Below, piece by piece: positions 46,144 to 58,716 of a stretch of 64,000 nucleotides of DNA. The first letter of the stretch is position 1. The number at the start of each line of letters is the position of its first letter. Where the stretch lies: NCBI RefSeq assembly GCF_000149955.1, contig NC_030989.1, positions 1,348,552 to 1,412,551 of the forward strand, read 5' to 3'. The position numbers were made by a program, and so were the translations under genes. The notes beneath the pieces are model-generated. The model did not search any database. It saw only the letters and a program-made list of their open reading frames with translations, and was not told the DNA's origin. Origin of the DNA: Fusarium oxysporum f. sp. lycopersici 4287. Taxonomy: Eukaryota; Ascomycota; Sordariomycetes; Hypocreales; Nectriaceae.

Positions 46144-49100
46144 TGTGAGAAAGAGAAACGTTTTAGTTGAATGAGTGAGTAAGACAGACAAGCGTGTGTG
46201 AGACAGGATCTACGGTAAATATCTATTCAGGGTCTCGAGAGCGCCCGCTGTTGGTTCCTTGCAGATTTTCCCCTGCATCACGGCAACTCTATCTCACAGC
46301 CCAGATCCGGTTCAACCAACAGCATCATAATTTTGTGAATGTGAATGTGACCCATCACATCGAGACCCTCAGCCTCAGAGATCAGGGTCGGCCGCTTGAG
46401 TGAGGACAAGATCCATAAGCAGGTACACAGTGAGCCAAAATCTCCATCATGATCTACGAGATCTGGGCTAATGCGCCAAAACTCTGTTTCGGGGAGTTTG
46501 TTACATAAGAGGAGAATGTTTGGGCGTATCAGGTGAAGCCATAACCACCCACAGAGCTTACAAAGCGTCAGCGTTGCTCGGATGAAGTGTTCCTGGGTAG
46601 AGTCTCCGGATACAACTCCGTGCGATCACTGGAGACTAGACTATCTTGGCTCCCGTAACGGGCCGTAGATCGGTCGAAGGTTACACAGTGGCATACCTTA
46701 GTGAGTCCACCATCTTGCCTTTTCCGTCAAGTATGGCGCCTGTCAAGATTCCCACTCGGAAGCTAAAATGATGCACTCACTGAACCCGTTGCTCAATGGC
46801 CATAGCTCCTGGGACTAGCACTGAAGCATTACACGAAGTTTAGAGTTGACTCAACGGTTCTTCAGCAGAGACAGAGAACACAAGAACCTTGGCAACCCCC
46901 TCCCCCCCAAAGCAGAAGACTTGTCGTACGGATTGGGACGTCCTGAACAAATCATGACTTGGTAGTAAATCAGAGGCGAAATATGATGTTTTGATCAACA
47001 TGGAATATGGAAAGACGGTACACAATAGTTGATCTTCATTCAAGGGACCAACAAACAGTACAGTTCAGACAACGCCTCACTCTAACACCGTACCTTCTCG
47101 CCACTCTGCCCTACAGAAACAACGCTTGAGGAAATAGCAGACGTTGTACCATCGTTGTCTGTGCTTGACTTGACTTCACGTCAGAGTCTAGCCCACGAAT
47201 CTCTTTCCGAATCTGGCCACCACCATCATCTGAACAGCCTTTCCGCAACATTTCTCAACGACACCTCTTACACTCGAATAAACTTTACCATCAAGCGAGG
47301 TGGCTTTTCGGTGAAAGCGATAGGGGTGGCGTTCCAGACCTCGATGTCTCAGATGGTGATTAGATCTAGACTCTGAGTTCAGGACGCCGTATCTAGGACG
47401 CCGTATCTAGGACGACATAATTCTACAACAGATGTTGACATAGCTTTTGCAGGAAATTATATGTCTACAAATTCTTTAAATATGGACAGTGCTCAAGCCA
47501 TCTTACGATATATATTCCCCGTAGTCGATTAGTTGACGGAAATTAATAGTTAGCTGGACGACCATTCAGCGCTTCAACAAGTCCGTCGGCCGCTGTCTCT
47601 GAATATCTCGTGGCCAGGCGCTCTGTAGCTATAGCCCTGTGTTATCTCCGATTGAAATGTCCGCAAGCTTACGAGCTTTGACCGTAGTCCTTGTCGTGAA
47701 TAACCCCGAAACTATTATCCAGTCAGTATAAGACACTGCCATATGACCCTTCAGTTGCACAACTCCAGGAATGCAAACATCCCTTGAACAGTATTTCATG
47801 ATAAAAGTATTACTCTTGCATGATATAAGCAGACTTTGAGATGCCCTCTCGTCCAATAGGGTTGGTCATCATCTAGATCATATCATAAAACGCTTGGCCA
47901 GAAGGAATGGTCCCCAAAAATGACAAAGTTAATTAGTGTCTCAAACCGGTTGTTTTCTGGCTTGCCAAGCTCGACTTGTGTAACACAAAGCTCTCAAAGG
48001 AGATTTTACACTGCCTGGGTGTATGATCCAAGGTTTTGGGGGTGTAGCAACAGTCACGAGTTTCCATCTGCAACTTATGAGAAGCAAGCCTACGCATATT
48101 ATTATGAAGACATGACCAGGACCATACCTTTTACAGCGGAGCTGATTAGCCTATACAAAGAAGTACTACGATTCAATCAATAGGATATTGGGCTATGGAT
48201 GAGGTTATATCGTATCCGGAAAAGGGCGTATCGTTAGCAAGTTGAGCGGTCAAGGTCTATGCCTACCCCCTCGGTCTAGATTCTTGACTCTGCCCGTATA
48301 AGCTCCAATCATGGATCCAGACCAACCTCAGGCTGACTTCAGACCTTTCTTATCAAAGGTCTATATCTGCATTACTTTATGTCGAAACAACAGAAGAACC
48401 AGTTCCCAGAGGTTATGGGGGTTGGATTGCACAATCACGATAGCTGGTCTTCTTCAGACCTATGGCTTGCTTCAGCCCGCAGAGTTTTGCCATACAGTCT
48501 TTATTCACTTTCTACATCCAAAATCTTTAAGCTAGTCCAAGCAACACGAGCCTCATAGGAAAACCAGCTATCATTAGTTCCCCAATCTTGAGCCGAACCA
48601 AAGTCCCGGGAGATCTTCCGGGGAAACGAATGATAGAAGATTGTTCATCGACTTTTAAATTAGGGATAATAGGCTTTTTAGGTGAGTCCTCAACAGAGAA
48701 AGTGCTTCGGTATGTTGTTCAGCAATGTCAGTCGGGTAATTTAGAACCAGTCTTAGCTCACTATTGAAACAGCCTGCAATAAAAGATCAAACACTAAAAT
48801 CAGGGCAAGTTGTTGTTATACGTCCTTTTATATGACATCTGTATCAAGTCGCAGGTTACTCTAGGCAGTAAGGGAAACTCAGAGCAATATGAGTATAGCC
48901 TCTTCAGCCGCTTTTCTCTCTCGGCGTAAGCTCTGAAGTGAGTTCCGAAGAGTCAGCCGAGACATTTTTGCTAGAGCTACCTTCAACTCTGTCATCGCTG
49001 TACTCGGCCAGAGTGACCAGTCGTGACTTGAATCGAGCTAGATGTGATGTGGGCTGATGAGGTGTAAACTATGTAGTAATGTTTCATCTATGAAGCCATC

Positions 49101-49487
49101 CAGAGTTCAAGGTTGGGGTAGAAGACAAAAGGTCAGTGTTGATGGTTCTTTAAATCCAAAGACGAAGGATGGAGAGAGAGATCGATATATTCTGAGACTC
49201 TAAGAAAGACACTCTAAGAAAGCCATCTTTCAAAAAGCGTCTTTCTTTTGAAAGAAATTTAAATGGAAATTGTAGATACCTCATCACTAGCACCGATCCC
49301 ATTCAAGCACTGGCTGAAAATTTGACCCATTATCCACGAATATCCGTGATTTACTACATGTCTACCTAGGGCGGATCTTCAACCACTGCTTTAATCTATC
49401 CTTCCAGCATTTTCAATTTCTCTTTCTTCCAACTCTTTCAAACCCCTTACGATACGATCCTCATTTACGACTCCGCTTCAAAAGTAA
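46144..49487. other. Gene-poor intergenic region
   Basis: 3.3 kb without a supported gene. It contains a 14-base tandem repeat at 47381-47414 and a duplicated ACTCTAAGAAAG near 49198-49228. The 87-codon frame at 47920-48183 looks like chance. Confidence 0.5.
47381..47414. repeat. Tandem repeat, 14-base unit, about 2.4 copies
   Basis: AGGACGCCGTATCT occurs perfectly at 47381-47394 and 47395-47408, then partially (AGGACG) from 47409. Confidence 0.9.
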
Positions 49488-51254
49488 TCACCGTCTCTCA
49501 AGAGTCGAATGAAGGGTGTGCTGCCTCATGAGCGAGATGCACAGTAGGCCAATGATAGCGAAGGCCAGCAGTGTAAGCCACACTCCCCTGAAGGCCTCCA
49601 CAAAAGAGCTGATGACACCGTCATACCATCCTTCAGGAAGATGCTTAATCTCATCCAGGTCGTCTCTGATGCGGCGAATCTCATCTGCAGCCCCAGGCTC
49701 GGCACCGAATCTATCCCAAAGTCTAGCTTTGAGGATATTTTGGTACACGGCTGAACCAATGGTAACTCCCACAGTACTACCGAGGCTGCGTGCCAGATCT
49801 AAAGTTTATTAGCAATGCGAACTCAACAAAATACGTCTAATCAACTCACAGGTTGCAGAGGTGATGACAGCCTGCTGAGAGTGGTCAACAGCAGCAATGC
49901 ATGCCAACAACGTCGTTGTGAGGGTTGCACCATATCCAGAACCGATCAAGAAGAAAGAAACTCCCATCAGCCACTTGGGACTATGCTCATTTTGGATTGT
50001 AAGAACCACAACTCCCGCAATAAGGAAGAGCAAGCCCACTACACCTAGTTTGGTGTATTTTCCAGTTCTCTTCATGATGAAGCCCGAAAGGAGAGATCCC
50101 ACTGAGATACCGATCGGTGATGGGAGAATCTGGATACCAGATTGTGTGGCACTACTGCCAAGAACCTGCAGGTACAGGGGAACATAGAAGAGCGCCCCCA
50201 TTACCGCCATCGTACAGGCAAGATTGCAGAGACAGGCGTTCAAGACAGTCCGATCGAGAAGAAGCTTCACTGGTATGATTGGCTGGCGGGCCTTACTCTC
50301 CCAGAACAAGAATAAGCCAAATGTGATGAAAGCAAGAGGTATCGTGGTCAGCGGGAGCGGGTGAGTCCACGGCACAATATTTCCGCCTGAGTTGAGGCCC
50401 AAGAGCAGGAATACCAAGAAAGAAGATGTCAAGAATGCCCCCATAAAGTCGATGCGTGCAAGGAACGACTTATCCGACTGCTTAGGAGGAACCCTGACCA
50501 AGAAATGAACTGCTACAGCAGAGACGAGTACTGGAGGTACCTGGATCAAGAAGGCAAGTCTCCAGCCCTGGGATGTGTGATCATTAATCAAGCCGCCAAA
50601 CACACCACCCAGCATTGCACCAGATCCATAGCAGATGTTACCTAAGCCCTGAATAATGCCTCTCTTACGTAGAGGGACCAGGTCTGAGCCCAGGAACGTC
50701 GAGATGCTCATCAATCCACCACCTCCAATGCCTGCGACAACACGTCCTATGATCATGGTGGTCTGATCACGGGCCAGACCGCAAATGAGATTACCGGCTG
50801 CGAAGAATATATTGCTGAATACGAGACCCGGTCCTCGGCCAAAGATATCTGTCAACCGCCCCGAAATAGGTTGGCATGCGGCATTGGAGATGAGGTAGGC
50901 GGTTGCAAGCCATGACAACAAGCTGAGGGATTGGAACTCGCTCGAAATTGGTCCTGAGAGAGTCGCAATAATAGTAGAGTCGATGGCACCCAAGAAGACT
51001 CCGATCCACGCTGTACCAAAGATGAGAACCAACCGGCCAGTTGATACCTCCTCAGCAACAACGGTTGTCTCTTCCTCTTGTCCTGCTGGTAAACCTCGAT
51101 CAGGGTCATCTCCTTGAGCTTCACTTAGTGGTTCGGCATCTTGATTCTGAGGTTGACTTGTAGACTTGAGCAACGGGGTTCGTTCATCGCTGAGTGCATT
51201 CGTGCCGTTCTCGGCCACGGCAGATGCTACGCTGCCGCTGGCAGATTCACGCAT
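49488..51254 (-). CDS. MFS transporter, DHA2 family (Fnx1/Vba-like)
   Basis: Two exons, 51254-49850 and 49798-49488, encode 571 residues; the phase-1 junction gives SATYLARSLGSTVG. A polar leader of about 75 residues with DERTPLLK precedes fourteen predicted helices. Signature segments are WIGVFLGAIDSTIIATLSGP (DHA2 motif D1), the loop-2/3 motif SGRLTDIFGRG, and GIGGGGLMSISTFLGSDLVPLRKRG (motif C and loop). The TPLL-type acidic-dileucine leader suggests a vacuolar or endosomal location. The nearest named relatives are S. pombe Fnx1/Fnx2 and yeast Vba1, which load basic amino acids into the vacuole; drug efflux by other DHA2 members is the alternative. The start at 51254 is the first ATG; codons before it in frame are not ATG. 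Confidence 0.85.
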
Positions 51255-52179
51255 CTTCACTCTCACCAAGCAATTGAACGAAAGAGAAATCAACTGAAAA
51301 GAGACTTCGTGCGGGCGGTCAGAGTAGTTTTATGTATCCCCGTGTGAGACTTATGTGAGACGGAATTGAGGATTACTGACAAAAGGGCGTTGTTGATATA
51401 TCCGTGGTTACGATCGGCGACTATCGGCCTATCTGAGCAGCCGCTAGTATCAAAAAAGGGTAATCTTTCAACCGAGATAAGAAGAACCGACGGCTTGAAT
51501 TCACTAATACCTAAAGGGATGACGCGGGGGTTAAGTAACCAATGACGTCTACAGTATTCCGGGGAAAGGTCCAGGGTATCTCAAATGGTGAAGGAAACTG
51601 GAATTGAACTGAATGTATACCTATCTTATAATTGTGAGAGAAGAAGTTGCAGTTAATCTCATCATCAGAAAGGTATTACTACAATTTAAACAAGAAATTA
51701 AAGATTTCTTCTTGCTTGTTATGAACTATTGAGAACTATTGGAAATTGGCACATAGGCGTATCGATGATGGCAACCACGAAATCGACTAGACGAGCATGG
51801 GTCAAAAGGTTAAGACAATAATCTTTCTATTTGCCGGTCAACGCAGTCATGCATGATCGGCGAGGTCGCAATGCATCCAGGCATGACAGCTCATCTTTTA
51901 GGGGGTAGCATGTGAAATGACGCGTATTTAGGACACATCGCTCATGAGTAGGTTTCACATAAGACACCATGATAGCTCGGCTTAAGCCTTTTGTTCATTT
52001 ACATTCATAATTTTATAATCATGACCAAGTCCAGACGGTACAGGCCCATACCCAAATCCATGTCTAGTCCATTGGGTCCTTTTCATCATTAAATGCAACG
52101 CTATGCAAATTCATACCCATCCATATCAATGGTCTCTCCACTGGACAAGCAAACAACAGATTCAAACATCGACCGTGAA
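51255..52179. other. Intergenic spacer
   Basis: 925 bases between two tandem minus-strand genes: promoter of the MFS gene and 3' flank of the aldolase gene. A/T-rich in the middle; nothing coding seen. Confidence 0.6.
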
Positions 52180-53172
52180 CTATAGTGAGTTCTCAATCTC
52201 CATGAGCTCCTTGATACCCTCAGCAATGCCCTTGGCTTGCTCAGGGGTGAGACGGGGCAGGGGTCGTCGAGGGTAGCCACCATAGCCGTAGTAGCTCTGG
52301 ATAGCAGACTTGGTGCCGGCAATGGCAGCCTTGGTCAGTACCCAGTCGGCCTTGGAGAGCTTCTTCTGGAGAGCTTGAGCCTCATCCTTCTTGCCCTTAA
52401 CGTAGAGATCCCAAACCTTGACGCAGGTCTTGGGCATGACGTTGGCACCACCAGCAATGATTCCGCTACCGCCGCTGACCAGAGTCTGGATGGTAAAGTC
52501 GGCAATACCGCCGAAGGCAAGGTAACCAGAGCCTTCTTGGAAGGGGGTCTTGGCATCGGTAGCGAGAGCAACCCGGGTGAGCTTACCGGTGCTTCCACAG
52601 GTAAACTTTGTGCCGACAATGTTGGGGTGCTGGCCGAGCTTGATGAGGAGATCGCTGTCCATGTCAAGGCCAGCAACAGCACCAGGATAGTTGTAGAGAA
52701 CGATGGGGATAGGGCTTGCATCGGCGAGGTCGGTGAAGTAGTTGTAAATGGCATCCTCACTCATCTGGGCCTTGTAATAAGAAGGAGGGAGAACAAGAGT
52801 GGCAGCAGCGCCAACCTCAGCGGCCAGCTTGCTCAGCTCGATAGTGCCCTTGACACTGCCCTCAGTGGCTCCGAGGAAAACGGGAACGGATTGGAAACCA
52901 GCCTCATCCAGGGCCTCTCGGGTAGCCTTTGTGACAGCAATCTTCTCCTCACGTGTGCAGTGAACAGCCTCGCCATTGGAGCCCATGGCAACAAGACCGG
53001 CCAGGCCAGCTTGACCTAATCGCACGGCGTGCTTCTTAATGGTGGGAATGTCGAGCTCCTCAGTCTCAGGGTCGAAGAAGGTCATGACAGGGGCGTAGAT
53101 CCCGGTAGGCAGCGACTTGGGAGCGGCGGCATGGCCATTTTGGCCGTTGGTAACACCGTTAGAAGTAGTCAT
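52180..53172 (-). CDS. DapA-family aldolase (DHDPS/keto-deoxy-sugar-acid type)
   Basis: Intronless, 330 residues from the ATG at 53172. A (beta/alpha)8 class I aldolase of the N-acetylneuraminate lyase/dihydrodipicolinate synthase family: GSNGEA (64-69) at the carboxylate-binding loop, VLYNYPG with Tyr160, and VGTKFTCG with Schiff-base Lys189. Fungi make lysine by the aminoadipate route, so a lysine role is unlikely. Fungal members include L-threo-3-deoxy-hexulosonate aldolase (LGA1/GAAC of galacturonate catabolism) and 4-hydroxy-2-oxoglutarate-type aldolases; the sequence does not separate these. The product would be pyruvate plus an aldehyde. No targeting signal is evident before TGIYAPVMTFF. 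It shares a 2.4 kb divergent upstream region with the Gfo/Idh gene. Confidence 0.87.
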   Translation of the reverse strand: MTTSNGVTNGQNGHAAAPKSLPTGIYAPVMTFFDPETEELDIPTIKKHAVRLGQAGLAGLVAMGSNGEAVHCTREEKIAVTKATREALDEAGFQSVPVFLGATEGSVKGTIELSKLAAEVGAAATLVLPPSYYKAQMSEDAIYNYFTDLADASPIPIVLYNYPGAVAGLDMDSDLLIKLGQHPNIVGTKFTCGSTGKLTRVALATDAKTPFQEGSGYLAFGGIADFTIQTLVSGGSGIIAGGANVMPKTCVKVWDLYVKGKKDEAQALQKKLSKADWVLTKAAIAGTKSAIQSYYGYGGYPRRPLPRLTPEQAKGIAEGIKELMEIENSL

Positions 53173-55545
53173 GATGAGATGTCTAGTGTGCCTGGGGATG
53201 TTTGTTGGGGAATGATGGCTAGTGGAGTATGAGAGACGACAAAGATGGAGGAAAAGTAAAAGACAGACAGCAACGAACAAGAACGGAACAGGACAAGCCG
53301 GGGTTTAAATGAAACGGAGAGGGACTTTATAGCTAGCATACCTTACCATACGGTAGCGTATAAACCTCAAGACATCATGTCGAATGGAACCGACAAATCC
53401 ATTTTCGGTACCTTCGCTACGCTACGCTACTGTACCTCGCGGTAACAGTAACCAGTTTGGGGGTGGATTCGCCTCGGGAAGTCAAGTGCTCAAAGGACCG
53501 TGTGGGTATTGGCTCGATCGTCCCCCAATTGGAGTAATGCAATGTAAGTCTGGAGAAGAGAGGACCACCAAAATATCCATTTGCCATGGTAAGAGTTGCG
53601 CAACATTCGGCAGAGAAAGCTCAGAAGTGATGTGTTGGGTATGAGGCTATGAGACTGTCATACGTCGTCACGTAATCTGGTCTCACCAAGCAAATCGAGT
53701 CCACTGAATGAGATGATGCACCGCAATGCCATATTATGCTGCGGCTAAAGTCGACGGACAGATAGATAAAACCATCTGCTGGTAGTATACCCAGGCCAAG
53801 AAGATGCCAATATGACCGATTGCCTCTTCAGCTGCCGGGTGATCTGTTTGATAGGATGCGAGATCGGCACTTCCGATCAGAGCGAACCACCACCACGAAT
53901 AACACAACTCTCGCACTGACATCTATTGATGCACCCTCTTCCATCACCAGTCTCAATGCTGGGTAGAACAGACGTGGGGAGCCGGTTAGGCGGGACGAAC
54001 AAGAGACGGAGGCTTGGAGGTCTAGGAAACCGTGGGATCGCTTGGCAAATCCATGTTTAACATCCCGCGCTGATGTCGATTAGCCGGCCGGGATATGAGC
54101 TCTACAGTAGTGTACATTGTGTAGGTCCAGGTGGAGAGTCACCCTTTTGCCTTGGACCCCGAGCTGACCAAGGCTTGTATTTTGCGGCGTCACGGTGTGT
54201 AAGAGAGGCAAAGTGCATAGTTTATCGAGACTGACCGGAAGGTGACCGGGCTGTGCTTGTACATGTCTGTACTTCCACTGAGTGTGTGCGCCTGAGTTAG
54301 TTACTTACTTGGCAGTGTAAGTTTCGAGGTGAGGAATTTGGCGTTGGTGTTGATGGGGTAAGTCAAAGTCTGGCTCTGAGTGGGCGGAGAATTTCTGGCG
54401 ATGGTACCCCCAACGTGGCACCTGATGCCGTGTTACGAGGGGTCAAAGTCACGAGACCTTAAAGTTGATTGATATCAATTTACTTGGAACTGGATGCGAG
54501 CAGGCGTTTGGTAGACTTTCGGCACTTGATTATGTGACGACAATTGATGTTATCAACAATTTATACAACGCTGAAACGGTTTCGATATTCACAAGCTGTA
54601 ACAAAACTCTGCTACTGTAAACATCAAATCATATCACCCATGATTACCATTGCTTCCGGTCATGAGCCGGGGATTCTAGTGCCGTGGGGGTGGGGGGATG
54701 TTAACCCCTCCAAAGCACTAATCCTCTGTACCCCTCACTGTACTTCGCAACCCATGGCGATTTATAGTGATGATCCTCATGGGTTTGGGGGTGGTTCTGG
54801 CTTCTAGACGCTCCATCGAATTTATGGTTCCTGTGAGAAATGCCTCTCTAGTCAGAATGGGAAATGAATCTATCCTTCACTAGTGTAATGCTTCTGAGAA
54901 TTGCTGTCATGATAAACCTATCGCCACTGTAAATTACTGTGAAGATCATTCTCTCCAATTTTGACGGTTTCTGTCATAGCACGAGGGGGATTTCCCCGCC
55001 CCCGATGTTAGCTATGTGAGACAAACACCACCAACATGATCACGAAATCAACCACAACAGGATAGCAATGGCACCATTATCTCAAGGATTCAGTTTTATC
55101 TCTTCCCCTACCCCTTTCTCCCCCAGATTTCTGCGAAGCTGTATCATCCCCACACTCACATGAGCACATCAACACAAGATTTATCCGGCATCATGACTCC
55201 ATATTCCCAAAGCCATCCATCTCTCTAGCTTGAGATTGGGGGGATTTGACGCGGGGACTCATTTTTCCTCCAATCACGTCCGGAGAGAACCCCGAACTGT
55301 CCCCCAGCTTTGGTTCCAAGCTAGCGGAGACATGAGCGAGCATTCATAAGAACAGTATTCAACCTTCATGTCCATCTTCTCATGATTGCACTCTAGACCT
55401 CGTCTCTACACCATCTCGAGTTTCATTTGACCTTGGTATACGTTCATACGTAATTTGGGACTCGTTTATATACCCTCATACTCTGTTTTTGCTCTCATCA
55501 TAGCTTCTGCCCCTCCCCCGCCTTGCCCCTCGGCATAACATCACA
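53173..55545. other. Divergent promoter region, 2.4 kb
   Basis: Lies between the divergent aldolase and Gfo/Idh genes. Around 53407-53425 CGCTA is repeated three times (TCGCTACGCTACGCTACT). The frames at 53384-53644 and 54544-54807 show no pattern. No gene supported. Confidence 0.55.
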
Positions 55546-56912
55546 ATGGAGCCTCTCAATGTTCTCATGGTGAGTTGATCCAAAAACAACAGTCTCACAC
55601 TCAATTCATGTCAGTTTGCTAATATGAAACCTTTAGATTGGTACTGGAGAGTACACCACCGGTTTCGTCGGTGGCGGTGCCTCTGGTTCAGACAAGAAGG
55701 TTGGCGTCGTTGGTCTCAGTCTCTTTGATCTGCGCCGTCGCGAAAAGGTCAACAAGCTGGGCATGGTTGGCGTCAATGGCAAGAAGTTCCCTGCTATTCG
55801 TAAGTATCTCCCGTACACAATTGCCATGCTCATAACTAACTTCCCCAGGCGAACATCTCAACAAGAACATCCAACAAGTCTACAACAACCTCGACACCTC
55901 CTTCGACTCATTCCCAGAAAACGACAAGGTCGACCCCGACGCTTACAAGACCGCCATTGACGCTCTCAAGCCTGGCGATGCCATCACAATCTTCACCCCC
56001 GACCCTACCCACTTCCCCATCGCAAAGTACGCCATTGAGCGCGGCATCCATGTCATGATCACCAAGCCCGCTGTCAAGGTCCTCGAGGAGCACCAGGAGT
56101 TGGTTGATCTCGCTCAGAAGAAGGGTGTCTACGTTTACGTCGAGCACCACAAGCGTTACGACCCTGCTTACGCTGATGCTCGCGCAAAGGCTCAGAAGCT
56201 TGGCGACTTCAACTACTTCTACAGTTACATGTCTCAACCCAAGTCACAGCTCGAGACTTTCAAGGCCTGGGCTGGAAAGGAGTCTGATATCTCTTACTAC
56301 CTCAACAGCCACCACATCGATATTTGTGACTCAATGGTCCAGGAGCGCGGATATGTGCCCGTGAGCGTCAACGCCTCTTCCTCCAAGGGTGTTGCTGTTG
56401 ATCTGGGCTGCGACCCCATCACTGAGGATACCATCTCACTTCTCGTCACCTGGAACAAGAACGGCGAGCCCAGCAAGCGAGCCGTTGGTGTTTACACAGC
56501 CTCGTGGACCGCTCCTCAAAAGGCCGGTGTCCACTCGAACCAATACTTCCACTACCTCGCTGCCAACGGTGAGATCCGTGTCGATCAGGCCAAGCGTGGC
56601 TACGACGTTGCAGATGACTCTATCGGTCAATTGATGTGGTACAACCCCTTCTACATGAAGTATGCTCCTGATGAGGATGGCAACTTCGCTGGCCAGACTG
56701 GTTATGGTTACATCTCTATTGAGAAGTTTGTCGATGGTTGCAGAGCTGTCAACTCTGGCAAGCTCAAGCCTGAGGACCTTGACGCCAAGCCTCTCCCTAC
56801 TCTCAAGAACACTATTGCCACAACGGCTATTCTTGAGGCTGGTCGAAGAAGTATTGATGAGAACCGAGAGGTCAAGATTGTTGTCGAGAATGGCAAGTGG
56901 AGGCTGGAGTAA
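55546..56912 (+). CDS. Gfo/Idh/MocA oxidoreductase, galacturonate-reductase-like
   Basis: Three exons, 55546-55569, 55637-55799 and 55849-56912, encode 416 residues; the first exon is eight codons (MEPLNVLM). An N-terminal Rossmann fold starts [17 protein letters not shown], followed by [20 protein letters not shown] and ITKP at 133-136, the site of the EKP motif (Glu replaced by Thr, Lys135 kept). [10 protein letters not shown] begins the C-terminal domain, with [10 protein letters not shown] carrying candidate catalytic His. I recall this subgroup annotated as fungal D-galacturonate reductase; that recall is not certain. Reaction: NAD(P)H-dependent sugar or sugar-acid oxidoreduction, likely cytosolic. 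Divergent to the DapA-type aldolase, which could act in the same sugar-acid route. Confidence 0.87.
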
Positions 56913-57243
56913 TGGATGAAGGGAATAGGAGAAGGATAAATACCATATGCTACGTGTAGAAATGTCTGATGGGTTACGGCCAAAAGTAATGATCAAGCCT
57001 TTTGTTATTGCAACCTTTTAAGAAATGATCTACTGGTTACTTAGTGAATATGATTATGCTCTGAGTCTAATGCGGGGTGGATACTAAAACACCATACCCT
57101 TTAAACTCTTGAGCTCCACCAAAAACTCAACACCACACCTTATATACCCACGTTACAAAGCCGGTTTTGATCTTTCAATGCTTCTCACTACGTTAAAGTT
57201 CAAGCCAACCTCATATAAAATATCTTCTTCCTGTATAGCCAAC
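56913..57243. other. Short intergenic spacer
   Basis: 331 bases between tandem genes. The RIT1 frame is open back to 57109 and an in-frame ATG exists at 57178, so part may be coding. Confidence 0.55.
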
Positions 57244-58716
57244 ATGCCAGAACCCCGCTTCTCCGATCTGATCCTCCCTCAAAATGAACAACTCTCCATG
57301 TCCCAACTCATGGCGTCTTTCAAACGCACCACACTTACAATCCACAACCGTCTGACTAGCATCCAAACCGATGCAAACTTTGTGGACCTAGTGTCTCAAG
57401 CATATAGTCCGCGGCCACTTGTGGCTAATGAACGTTGTGGGAGTTGGTATATTCCGCCTGAGCGTAAAGGTGCAAGTGCGTATTTTAAGAGTACGGATGG
57501 TCATGAGAGGGCGTGGAAATTTAGCACTAGGAGGTTGAACTTGCATCTGGTTGAGCTTATTGAGAATAATGATGGGTACGTATAGAGACCTACTTATCTT
57601 CCTGTTATCTGAGATCTAACATGTTAATAGTATCATAATCGTCGACTCTACTCGCCGTGGAAAGCGTATGTTCTCTCTCATGACAACCAGAGCCTCAGAT
57701 AAAGTGGCGACTGACTTATATAGGGATGCCTGATGCCCTTTCATCGACTATTCCTATCTGGTGCACAGTCCTCAACCTCACTCTTCTCCCCTCAAACCCA
57801 TCCTCGGCAAATCTCTATCTGCCAGCTCATCTCCCCGCAACAACACACTCCCAAATATGCGCACTCATCCCTGGATTCGTTGCTTCCTTCAAGGCACTCA
57901 ATCTCAATCTTCCAACATGTCTGACAAAACCACTCCGCCCATTCTGGGTAACCCCAGACTCATCTCTTCCTTCTGTCGAAGACACATCCTCCATATTTGA
58001 CGACTTCCGCCCCGTCATCTGCTGCACGGCTAGTCGCCGAGTTATAGGCAGCGAAATGGACGAGGGAGGATATATACAAGGTGCGGCTGACGATACTGAG
58101 ATGTGGGCGCATGATCTTACAGCGCCTTTGTTTTGGGAGAATATTGATGAGCTTCTCAAGACGCCAGAGGCTGAACTGCCAGATCTGATCTCCAGACTAG
58201 TCAGCGACCATGCTGCTAGCAAGAAGGACGAAGGAACACACATAAAGCTGACACCACACCTTTCAGTTTGCCCTTTACCACTTCCCGCCAACCCCTCAGA
58301 GTGTCGCATTGTCGTAACTCAAGACACCACACCAAAAGATAACTGGATAAAATCCAAGACTTACATGCAAGCCGGCCTTGGCAAAAACAAGCTGGCTAGT
58401 CGCAACCTTCGCACTTCTCTACCTGAAATATGCAACTTTGCTGCTAAATATCTTGCCTCAGCCACAGAGCCTAATCAGCAACAAATTATAGTCGCATGCG
58501 AAGATATGATTCAGAGGCAGGACGGATCGGGAGGTTGCCTGGACCAGTTTGAGGGCCTGATACAGGAGGGTAGTTCTGCGGGTTGTAAGGCTGGTTTTAG
58601 CAAAGACTTTCATAAAGTCGAGATTGGGTGTCATCATGACAGCTTACCCGGGCGCCAATCCCAGCCGGGCCACTCTACAGAGTGTCAACAGCTTTTTAAT
58701 GGACTGGCGAAAATGA
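57244..58716 (+). CDS. RIT1: Initiator tRNA 2'-O-ribosylphosphate transferase, frame break near 3' end
   Basis: Exons 57244-57575, 57631-57665 and 57724 onward join to give RPLVANERCGSWYI (57-70) and IIIVDSTRRGKRMPDALS, strong Rit1 signatures, with KTIPIW-like text (STIPIWCTVLN) next. Rit1 puts a phosphoribosyl group on A64 of initiator tRNA, keeping it out of elongation. From 58611 the family C-terminus (IKSRLGVIMTAYPGANPSR...NSFLMDWRK, stop at 58714-58716) is in a different frame: one extra T in the TTT at 58608-58610 separates them. As assembled, the frame runs to 58730 with an unrelated tail. The segment after IIVACED (379-383) also lacks the Gly-Lys-Asp loop I expect. It may be a sequencing error or a decaying gene. 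An in-frame ATG at 57178 would add 22 residues. Confidence 0.85.

Noticed and set aside
47920..48183. 87-codon frame starting with ATG, aromatic-rich
   Set aside because: No family, no leader features, isolated in gene-poor DNA.
49198..49255. Duplicated ACTCTAAGAAAG and a nearby TTTC/GAAA hairpin
   Set aside because: Short, A/T-rich and imperfect; no terminator or RNA structure I can defend.
52237..53019. Plus-strand open frame of 260 codons
   Set aside because: Exactly antisense to the DapA-family gene; a side effect of biased codon use in a conserved intronless gene.
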